Shown here piece after piece: positions 31,118-41,699 of a stretch of DNA of 64,000 nt (positions are counted from its first letter, which is position 1; each line of letters begins with the position of its first letter). Location of the stretch: positions 9,786,070 through 9,850,069 of the forward strand of contig OX421967.1 of assembly GCA_949128115.1 (NCBI GenBank), given 5' to 3'. The notes under the pieces were generated by a model. The model worked only from the letters and a program-made list of their open reading frames with translations. It was not told the origin of the DNA and ran no database searches. The stretch comes from Anaspis maculata. Taxonomy: Eukaryota; Arthropoda; Insecta; Coleoptera; Scraptiidae. A program made the translations under genes and the position numbers.

Positions 31118-32526
31118 ACTCCGACAAATTGTCGACCGTTGTCACGAAATTCGGCTATTTCTACAGCTGCAGCTACCACAAAGCTGGGCGAGAATGTTCC
31201 AGTTCAACCGTGCTCGGCCACTTTCAAAAAGCTGTTACTCTGATTTTCAATTTTTTGTGTGCCGATAAATTGTCGACCGTTGTCAGAGCTGATTTCAAAA
31301 AACTCGAGTGAAAACAGCATGTTTCTGTTTTCATGCTTTGGTTTGAACACCTGAGTGCTTCACTTATTCCTTAACCCTAGTGAGCTTTCTTCCAAAGTCC
31401 GGATGTTGAAACAGTGTCCCGGTAAATTTTTGGTCTGTTGTCGGCAAATTTGAAGGGAAGGGCTACAAACTGAACGAAGATGGGACGTTTTGGAATTTTT
31501 CAACTTTGCTTGGCTAAATTCAGAAAGCTGTCAGCTCAGCGTTCTTTTCTGGAAGCGATTTGGTGAAACTGCCATTTGTCGACCGTTGTCAGAGCTGAGA
31601 TACAGAAACTTGAGCCAAATCACCATGATATGCTTGATTTCGAATACTTCTGTGCTTGAAGGCCGTGAACACTTTTGTAAAGACTGATTGTCGAATTTTT
31701 GCGCTGACAAATTTTCGACCGTTGTCAGAGATTACTTGAAAAAAAAAACTTGAGCCATACAAATGTATGTTTCGGTTTCCATGTTTCAGCTCGAATACTT
31801 ATGTGCATTGCTGGTTCAACAAAACATGCTTGGCTAGTTCAACCTTCAGATCTGACTTGACCTGACATGACCTGACCTGACCAAACCTGACCAAACCTGA
31901 CCTGACTAAGAGCATCATTTCCTCACTAATTTGGGAAGTAACACATTTTCACCGCTTATTTTTGTATTCAAGTCTTGTTTCATTCAATCTCTCATTAAAT
32001 TATCCCACCAAATATGGCACGAGAAATAGTTATCGGCCGTTGTCGGAACTGAGCTCCAGAAACTCAAGTGGGACTATCACGTTTTGGTTTAGATCCTTTT
32101 TTGGCTCACTAGTTCCTGAATGCCTTGAGCTTTGTTCTAAAAGCTGATTTTAAACACTCTGTGCACCGACAAATTGTCGGCCCGTTGTCAGGGTAAACTT
32201 TCAAAAACACTTAAATCAATGAAAAGGAAATGTTCCAATGCTTTTTGCTCCATTGCTTAGTTTCAAAAAGCTGTCGGTGTGCTTCGTGGGTGAGATCTTC
32301 GAAATTTTGCCTGGACAAATTGTCGACCGTTATCAGAGCTCATTTTCTATAAAACAAAATGTAAATATGTTCCAGTTTAAGCACTGCTTGACTTCGACTA
32401 CGCTTTTAGTTTCAAATAATTTCAAAAAGCTGTCAACTCTGCTTCCTTGAGCGCAATTTTCGAAACTGCCCCGATAAATTGTCGACCGTTATCATTGTTA
32501 ACTTGAGCTGATGAAACAAGAAATTC
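31118..32526 (+). repeat. Right arm of the large inverted repeat (family B, forward)
   Basis: Core boxes in forward orientation (best form AAATTGTCGACCGTTATC followed by AGAGCT) start near 31125, 31266, 31422, 31573, 31709, 32025, 32170, 32316 and 32474. Typical intervals are 130-160 bp, with the shorter TGACC array (31855-31910) in the one double gap. The outer end matches the left arm as far as TTGAGCTGATGAAA (32504-32517), after which similarity stops. Confidence 0.9.
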
Positions 32527-33110
32527 AAGAGAATTTCACGTTTTGGTTCCAAACTAATCACTTCAATGCTTCGTCAGTTTCAAGCAACTACCAATTCTGC
32601 TAATTTTTGTGTACAATTGTAAAAAGTGCCCGGGCAAATTTTCAAATTGTCGGCCCGTTGTCAGGGCAAAATTTAGGAAAATGCAGTGGAAACTTAGTGA
32701 AAAACTCATTTTTTGAAGCTTCAACCGCGCGTAACTAGTTTCCAGAAGCTGTCAGCTCTGCGCTTTTTTGTGGTTACGAGTTTTGGAACTGCTCCAACAA
32801 ATTGTAGGCCGTTATCAGATCTGACTTGAACTTACACTTACAGAACAAGAACTTGAGAGATGTATATCACGTTTCGATTCAAAAGCTTCCATGCTTTGCC
32901 AGTTCCAAGCAACTTGAAATTCTTCCTAGACAAATTGTCGACCGTTATCAAAATAAATGTTCAAGAAATTGAATGAAACTTGAACTGGAATCAGGTTTGA
33001 AAGTCTCCAGCCGTATAACTAGTTCCAACAACTTCGTGTTAACTCCACTTTTTGTGAATTTCGGAACTCTGAGCCTTGAACAAATTGTCGACCGTTATCG
33101 CTGAGCGTTT
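32527..33110 (+). repeat. Further family B units outside the inverted repeat
   Basis: Boxes at about 32644, 32793, 32930 and 33079 keep the ~150-bp phase and the forward orientation. They have no partner on the left side of the palindrome. The forward array is therefore longer than the reverse one: it either grew after inversion or its left counterpart was lost. Confidence 0.85.
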
Positions 33111-34500
33111 TCAGCCGAAACCACAACCCGCAAATTCAAGCTGAACTTCAAGAAAAATTCAAGCGACGGGCCGTTTGATGCAGAAAATCAGATCCTTCGT
33201 GTACTTTGATGCAAATTTCCCAAAATTCAAATACATTTTTCGGAATTTAGAATCATTCTCCAAAATTTCAAACGAGCTGTTAGAATTGGTAGAACATTTG
33301 GAATCAAAATAAAGATAAGTACAGAAGCTGTTGCACTGCCCATAGATATGTCCAGGTTAGATACGTTGAGTTCGTTGATTTTGAGTCGCAGGCGGCTCTA
33401 GAACCAAGACAGTTTCAACGACAAATTTGTTATTTTTCGAGATAGAGTGGTTGACTTTCTGCTCGAATATCGTGGAATTTCACAGCGTATCCAATTTTGA
33501 TTGCTAATTGTTGATCAGGCTGACGCTGTTGAAAATCTGAGTTACCACCAGGCTTTCGGTCAGATAAAATCCGTTCATTAGTCTAAACGATGCCGATCGA
33601 GCTTTTCTCTCCTCTCTCCATTGAAAAGAGCCCTTTTTAAATCTCGTCCGATTGGCGGCCAGATCCTCTCTTCTCTCGATATTGAAGTCTCTCTCCGCTG
33701 CGACACCGCGGCTGTTTAATTACTGAAAACTTTTCGAAAGCCAATCCGCTTAAAGAAACCGATAACTTTATTAGTAATTACAACTCCTAATTAACTAAGT
33801 GACTGTGTTGCCGTCTCGCTCCGATCCTCGAGGGTTTATCCCTTCGTTCTCCCGTACGCACTCTTCCATCGGCATAGGGCTCCCCGAAGTGTCACTTTGA
33901 TATCGACAGATTTCGAGTTGGAGAGAGCCAAGTGCGGAATTTCAGGAGGGTTTAATAACAATTTTTAAGCCCGGCATCATCAGCGGCGGCAGCATCGCGA
34001 GGCCGTTTGTTTGCGAATCGAATTATAAAACGAATCAAAGGATATTTCGCGTTCTCCTCAAACCTCTCCTCATCTCTCGCGCCGAGCACCAGTGTACTAC
34101 TAATCAAAATCTTGAATAATTTCCGAACCGTGACAAATAATCGAGTGGAATTTATATTGAAATATTCGCCCGGTATTACTTCATTAATTGCAACTTGAGA
34201 TAGTTTATTATTAGATTTTCCGATTCCAATGTCGGGCGGCGGAAACGAGAGAGGGTCTCGCGGATCTTGCAGTATATAGAAGAGTATACCCATCTCGTAT
34301 CTCTCACTCGAAAGCTTAATCGAATCAGCGCGCGCGATAATTTGAAATCGGAAGTATGGATAGAAAATTCCGTGGGCTTGATAACAAGCAGCCTTGTTTC
34401 ATGATCATCACCAGGCGAAACCCCGTGAGAATTTCAATCCACATCAACCATCAGAGCTTCCAAAAACCAGTGTCCAAGATACATTTGACTCTTGAAGAGA
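33111..34500. other. ct: Reverse family A fragment, then a low-copy island
   Basis: 33380-33420 holds GAGTCGCAGGCGGC and CCAAGACAGTTTC, a reversed family A core, with CGTTGAG near 33370. From about 33550 to 34450 no repeat is seen. Pyrimidine-rich CTCTCTCC words are frequent (33610-33690). No gene is recognised. Confidence 0.5.
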
Positions 34501-35345
34501 TCAACTCTGGCGAATTGTCGACCATTATCAGAGCGAACTTCCCACGTGGCAATATCGCAACTTATAAGTCACTTTTTAGATAATCCACACCTATCACACA
34601 TATTGTGTATGTATAAAGTGTATTTGTATAAAATTCTGTATAAGAACTTGGGAAAAAGTATCATCAGTTGATAGCTCATTTCCAAAATTTTCGACTCCAA
34701 CAAATTATTGACCGTTGTTGCTTTCAACAAAGCCAAGAGGGAGTATCACTTGATGTTAGATACTTCTCAACTGTTTTCCAAATTTTCAAGGGGTGCGATT
34801 TTTGAAATTGCTCCGCTAAATTGCCGAACGTTGTCGCTGATCATTTTCAGCGTAACTAAGCACCCTCTGCTTACTTTCTATAAAATAATCATCACCAAGC
34901 AAAACACTTGAAACATTCAACTTTCTGAATAATAAGAGCCTCCGAAAATCAGTATCCAGGTTAAATTTTGATGTTAAAGTTATCAACTCCCCAGCAAATT
35001 GTCGATCATTGTCAGAACGAACTTCCAACGTGACAGTATTACATCTTACTAAATTACTATTTATAATACCTAAACTTTGTCTATTGTGTGTAAGAACTCA
35101 AGAATTTGAGTTGCATCAATTTGTAGATGATTTCCGACATTTTTGACTCCAACAAACTGTCGACCTTTGTCAGACTTATGACAAAGTCAAGAGAAAATAT
35201 CACTTGATGCTCAGGTTCAAACTGGACCGCCGTTCAGTCCAGAAAACGACAGTCCTCTAAGCCGTTTTGCAATGTTCAAGAGGTGCGATTTTCGGAACAG
35301 TTCCGATGAACTGCCGACCGTTGTCGCTGATTATTCTCAGCGTAA
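34501..35345 (+). repeat. Family B array, forward, partly degenerate
   Basis: Boxes at about 34511, 34699, 34816, 34995, 35152 and 35307 show weaker versions (for example CGAATTGTCGACCATTATC and AACTGCCGACCGTTGTCGCT). They alternate with two flank types, one sharing AAAATTTTCGACTCCAACAA and one sharing TTTTCAGCGTAAC. The array therefore has a two-unit higher-order structure of about 300 bp. Confidence 0.75.
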
Positions 35346-36535
35346 CCGCAGCTCGAAGGAAACGCCGTGGCCTTGAAAGCTAAGCGCCCTCAGCTCGGTG
35401 CGCTTCTTCTCATCATCAGACAAAACACCCATAAACATTTCAATCCGGCTTAATAAATGCCAGATGGCCTAAGTATAGATCCACACTACCGATTTGAACC
35501 CTAACGACTGCTCTCCCAAGACTTATTGGTGACGTATCATCAGAAGAGCAAAAAACACCCTCGCTCGGTCCATATGGTAAATAAATACTGTCTGGGTTGC
35601 CGATGGTGTATGTATATGGTGGCATTGATGAGAATATTGTCGCGCTCACGAAATATCGGGACGGGAAAAAGAAGACAACAAAACGAGGTGAATAAAATAT
35701 AGGTCCATTATGTATTATAATTTAAAACACAAAGCAGTTTTAAAGCTTTGCTGCCTACATTAAAAAATACATCAGTCTATAATGCACAGCACATACACAT
35801 GCACACACAACAACAAAAAGATCCTATTGTCGTCTGCTATTAATAAAGCGTAGGAGACGCTGTTCGGGCCCCGCTTGAATGAAACGGACAAGGATGGCGA
35901 GACGTGAAAACCGAGGGTTGTAATACAGACGATCCGTAGGTGTTATGAATGGAAATTATGTTATGATTCAGTTTTAGGCGTGGTGTACAGTGTGAGAGGC
36001 TCGTCAGGAGACGCGTACACAAACAGAGACGATTGATTATTGAATCGATCGCGAATCGCCGTGGGTGGCTGTAACCTCAAAACTGACCCCGTCGATCGCT
36101 CACACGTTTCGTATTGTCCAAGTAGAAAATTAGAATTTGAGGCTTAAAGAACTAGATAACGACGTCTCGGTAAGGAAAATGCACTTTGCGTCAACTCGGC
36201 TGCAATAAAATAATTTATAGCAATCTGTCGAGAGCATAATTAACAAAGCGAAGGTTACCAGCCTTCCCGTTAAGGAAATGCCGTATAAATGCGGCGCTAG
36301 AAAAGCTCTTTTTTCTCGAAACTTATCTATCTGTGCTGGTGCCACATATGAAAGCCGATTGTGTCGATTGTCTGTCATCAGCAGCACGCGGCGTTTCGAT
36401 TTGAATAAAACCCATTGATCTTTTCACTTGCTCGCTCGTTTCGCGATAAGAACTCGCACTTCCGATTTGCTTACAACCACATAAAGTCGTATCTATTTCG
36501 TATCATTTCCATGTAAAGAATTGGCTAGAAGTTTA
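35346..36535. other. ct: Low-copy stretch of intron 1; no gene recognised
   Basis: No repeat family or recognisable exon. Short frames (such as 35440-35649 minus) have no signature. (CA)-rich words lie near 35788-35812. Confidence 0.4.
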
Positions 36536-36539
36536 TAAT

Positions 36540-39110
36540 TAGCTACGCAGTTTGAAATGTCGGCTGTGGAATTTCAGTATTTTTGAGCACGAACTCGATC
36601 AGTTCATGTCGAAAAATAGCCCAGGTATCGCCGAAACTGTCTTGAGTTCCAAAACCGCCTGCAATCTTTTCAAATCCAGGCGTTCATCGCATTTATAATA
36701 AACGCGATTGTGTTCAAAAGCACTGTAACAAATTGTCTGTACAATTCCGCGTAATTTGATACCAAACTCGACATGGTTCACAAATTTTGACAATAGTTCG
36801 CTTCAAATTTTGAACATTCGTTCGAAATTTTGAAAAATGTATCCATATTTTGGTTCCAGCATGGAGCACTGAATGAAACTGGGGAATTTAAATGTAAACA
36901 AAGCAAGTTCATCTTGAAAAGTCATCATGGTAAACTGATGTAATTTGATATCATTTGATTTGAAAGTGATCCGACAAATTGTTGGCCATTGTCACAGCTG
37001 AGGTAAAAAAAAAAACAATTAAAATTGCCATGTTCCGGTTTTATAGCTGCCGCGCTTTGCTATAGCTCTAAATGCTGTAAACTCTCTTCTGAAAGCTGAC
37101 TTTCAAAATTCTATGAACGGTCAAATTGCAGCCCGTTATCAGAGCGAATTTTTGAAACTTTGCCCTGGCAAATTTTCAAGCGCTATCAGATGCCATTGAA
37201 AAAAATAAATAACTGATCTAAATGATTTTTCCAAAAAATTCTCAATAAAATTTCAAAAAGATTGAACCCAGACTCGACAAATTTGCCTTGAAAACAAACA
37301 TGGTATACCGTGAAAACTGTCAAAAATTCCAAAGCCGCCTACGATTCGCTCAGATCCACGCGTTCATCGCCTTCAAACACAACTCGAAAACTTTCGTCAA
37401 CTGCGATCGATTCTTCGTCTAAATCCGCGTGATTTAATACCGAACTCGCTTTGCCCGCCGAATTTTGGCATTTTGCTCAAAATTTCGATTGAAATTTTGA
37501 AAAAACAATGACCAAAATTTTGACTGAAGCTTTGAAAAACCAATAACCAAAATATTGATTAAAATTTTGGAAAACCAATAATCAAAACTTTTGTATTCCA
37601 CTAAATTCTCAATAAAATTTCATGAAATTTGAACTCACACTCGACAAGTTTATTACAGAAAACAGCCGAGAAATCGTGGAAACTGTCTCAAATTCCAAGG
37701 CCGCCTGCGACTTGTTTAAATCTACGCGTTCATCGCCTTCAAACTCAACTCGAGAGTTTTCTGTCAACTGCAATCGATTCTTTGTTCGAATCCAATCCAC
37801 GTGATTTGATGCTAAACTTGTTTTGTTCGCCAAATTTTGGCGTTTAGCCTGAAATTTCGCTCAAAATTTTGGAAAACCAATAATCAAAATTTTGATCCCT
37901 CACTGAATTCTCAATGAAATTCCATGAAATTTGAACCCACACTCGATAATTTTATTTAAAAAAACAGCGGAAATATGGAAACTGTCTTAAATTCCAAGGC
38001 CGCCTGCCACTTGCTCAAATCTACGCCTTTATCGCCTTCAAACTCAATCTGAGAATTTTTTTGTGAACTGCAATCGATTCTTTGTTCGAATCTGCGTGAT
38101 TTGCTGCCGAACTTGTCTTGTTCGCCAAATTTTGGCATTTATCCTAAAATTTTGCTCGAAATTTTGAAAAACCAATGATCAAAATTTTGATTTCCCACCG
38201 AATTCTAAATGAAATTTCATGAAATTTGAGCTCACACTCGACAAGGTTATTCCTAGAAACAACGGAGGTATCATCGAAACTGTCTTAAATTTCAAAGCCG
38301 CCTGCAACTTGATTGAATCCGCGCCTCAATCTGGCTCAAAATCAACTTGAGCATTATTTTGAGAAATCCAACCGCTGTTCCAGTTAATCCTGCATAATTT
38401 GACTCTGAACTCCAAGTTTCTGCCTGATCTTTGAGTTATTTTGAGACAGGTTTGACAATTCGCTTGCTATTTTGGGGAGTTGTTGAAAATTGTTCAAAAC
38501 TGATCAAAATTTTGATTCGAATTTCAAAAACCGCAATAGCTTTCAAAGGCCTTCAAATATAAATTCGTTGAAATGTTGTAATCGCGTTAATTTGACTTAG
38601 GAAAAGTCAGTTGTAGGTGGCCATGGAATTCAATTTTTTTGCCGTATCTTTACTATTATTCGCGATAAATACGTCGAGTTTGATATCTAACTTCAGCAAA
38701 TTTTATGACGAATCTGTAAAGCTCTTACTATGCATAATTTGATTTTCCTTAGCCTATTTCAAAATTTTGTGGAGAATGCTTAGCGACAACGGTCGACAAT
38801 TATTCGAGTAGTACGGAGATTCGAATCAAAATTAAACGTAACACTATCCACCTGTTGAATGATGTTTACTTTATTCGATAAAAACTTTTGAAGGATGCAA
38901 ACGAGGCGGCCATGAAATTCAGTTTTTTTGTCATATCTCTGGTATTATTCGTGACAGGTATGTCAAGTTTGACATCTAACTTCAGCATATTTCACGCCGA
39001 TTCTGAATAGTTGCGTCTCACCACCCGCAACTACTTTTTTTCCAAGCTAATTTCAAGATTAATTCTATGCTCAGCGATAACGGTCGACAATAATCATTCG
39101 GGATAAGCAC
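36540..39110. repeat. Mixed family A and B block with an orientation switch near 38.4 kb
   Basis: Forward A units (near 36590, 37260, 37620, 37930 and 38225) carry AATTTGAACYCACACTCGAC and AATTCCAAGGCCGCCTGC, with ~300-bp spacing in the last three. Forward core boxes lie at about 36972 and 37124. Beyond 38.5 kb the A units are reversed (38618-38705 and 38908-39003, with GGTGGCCATGGAATTCA or GGCGGCCATGAAATTCAG). Each is followed within about 100 bp by a reversed core box (38782-38800 and 39073-39092). A and B are therefore neighbouring parts of one larger repeat unit. Confidence 0.82.
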
Positions 39111-41690
39111 AGGGATTCGGATCAAAAAAACAGATTTTGTATTTCCAGGAAAAAAAAGGACAATCAAAGACGGAATAAGAGAAGAATAACGTGCGTGGGA
39201 TATGTGGTGCAGAAGCCCCATATCATAAATCACCTACCTTATGTTTCCTTTCATTGGGACGACACAATGACCTGTCGAAAACGGCATGATCAGTCGATTG
39301 GGGAGCAGCCTGAATGGGGCATGGCCCACTACTTGTCAATTATCGGCGGCGAGAGAGGAGAGCGTGTGCGGGAAAATGAATTTATCGCAGCCAAGTGATA
39401 TTTCCACCCAACTTTGATAACTCATTTATAAAAGAGAGGCGCGAAGAGGAGGGAACAGTGTTCAATTTGAAGGATTTTACTGGAATTTGAACGTTATCGA
39501 GTCAGTCAATTTACACTCAGTTCGAGTATATATGAAACTTTTTTGTTAAGGGTCTGCAAAGGGCGAGGGCGCACGCGTGAACAAATTTCAGCTTGTTTAA
39601 GGGCGGAGCCGATTTGAAAAATTGATTGAAATTTGCAGAACAGCATCGGCTAGAGCGCTACGAAGCCAAAAATTGGATTTTGTTAATTGTTCAAATATAT
39701 TTTATGAAAATAATTTCAACGTTTTTTTTCAATTTAAACGTTTCTTGTATTGAGTGACACATATGTCAATTGACACTCGGCTCAGTCATTAATTCTTTTT
39801 TCTATGAGAGACCGAACAACAGACCGGAAATTGCATACATAAAAGATTTTCGCGCTTTTTTTCGTAAGGACCAATTTGAATAATGGTGGAGGTTTAGTAG
39901 GCATAGTTGGTGCAAAACAAAGGGCAGGGCATAATGAGTGCGGGAGGGCTTTTGTATTTAAATGTCATTTAATACGCTTTTTCTCCGAGCTCTATATGTT
40001 ATATCGCAAAGGCGATTTGTTTATTTATTTATTATTGTCGTTCGGGCATGAATAAGCTCCAGCAACAGCAGCGGGGGGATAAATGAAGCGGAAAAGGATG
40101 TGCGGCTGGGCTTGTGTGAACCGATTAGATATTATGCGAAGAGTATACAACGCCCAATAACAAAATCATTATGTGTGTATGGTAAAGCAGAAAAACGTTA
40201 TGTTATTAATAATAATAACAAAACAAAATAATTGATAATTATTCAAACGCGGCATAAATTGAATGCTAACAGGTATACCTACTGAAGCACAATCGACCAG
40301 CTCGTTAGCGTGGCTGGAGCCCGCGTGGTGATGGCGATTAAATCGACTGGGCGGATCTGGTGTGCAAGCTATTAAGTGCACTCACATGTGCACCGGCTTT
40401 CAGAAGGGGTCGTGTTTGGAAAATCAAAGCTTAAAGCCAATTTTCAACTCGCATACACAACACCGTGGTCAAGTGAAATAAGCAGTGAAATACTAAAGCA
40501 GTGAAATACTTAAGGGTGTATCAAAGTGGAAAAAATACAAAGAAAACAATTCCATCGCGTTATTTTTCAAAATAGTAATCTCAAATGTGACATACAGCTT
40601 CCTGATAGATCTATCTAAAGGGCTGCGATTGATTTTTTTTGAATTTCTATTTTTTTTCAGAAAAATTTGATTGTAGTCCTCTAGATGTATTTCAGGAAGT
40701 CGCTGTCAAATTCACAATATTATATTTTGAAAAATGAGGCGAAAAAATTCTTTATTTATATTTCCCACCTCAATAAATTCTTGAGCAGTGAAATACCAAA
40801 GCAGTTAAATGCCCAAGTAGCATAACAAATGAAATGAGCTGCACATTTTCCAAAATAAACGTTTCTCAATCTCGAATTTAGTTCCCACGAGAATTGCATG
40901 CCGCATTTTTCCAGGTGATTGTGTTGCAATATCAGTACTCAGTCTAGTAACGCGATCCGAACTGTTATCGGCTCCGAGAGCGAGCTTTTCTCGAAAATCT
41001 ACATCATCGCATTAATCACCGCGCTATTATTATTATATAAAACTGCTATAACGGAATTTACACGGCGTGCTTCTTCAAAACTCGAAACTTTCTAAGAGAT
41101 TTATTGGATGTGATGCGGTCTTCTTCAGACGGCCAGATATAACTGTTTTAGTTTATTGAACATTTGATTCGAACAATGAACACATTTTACATCGTTATTA
41201 GTTAATTGCGCTCCGTGCACATCACCTCATGCATTATTTATTGTTTTCGTCGCACACAAGAAGTGTATACGGTCGGCTGTGATGTTTGCAACTATGCATC
41301 TTTGCAATCTCTGTTCCAGATAAACGTTGCCTTTCGCGGAACGCAGATATTTCACCTTGAAACGGAGAAAATTGCGTTTGGAAATGGAAATGTGGAAATC
41401 CAGATTTCGGCTTCGTAGCGCGCTGACTGGTGCGGTTCTGCAGGCCGTAGAGAAGTTTTCGCGTGGATTCTGGCACTAAACTGGTTTAAATTTGGTTTAT
41501 ACCTTTAAAATCCAGCATAGAAGCCCCTTAAGGCCTAGTAGAATATTGGTCTATAGAGTAATAATTCTGTCAAGTTTATTACTATTGAAAATTCTGTCAA
41601 TTTCGAAGTAAGCCGACAATCAATTCAATAATTGAAGACAAATGCGATTGAGTACTGACTTTTCTTTCCGAACTGAATATCCGAACAAAA
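39111..41690. other. ct: Low-copy island of intron 1; no gene recognised
   Basis: No dispersed family is seen. AT-rich and GC-richer stretches alternate. TTTTTCCAG|GTGATT at 40914/40915 is a splice-like word of moderate quality. Open frames are short. Candidate regulatory DNA. Confidence 0.4.
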
Positions 41691-41699
41691 AAATTTGAT

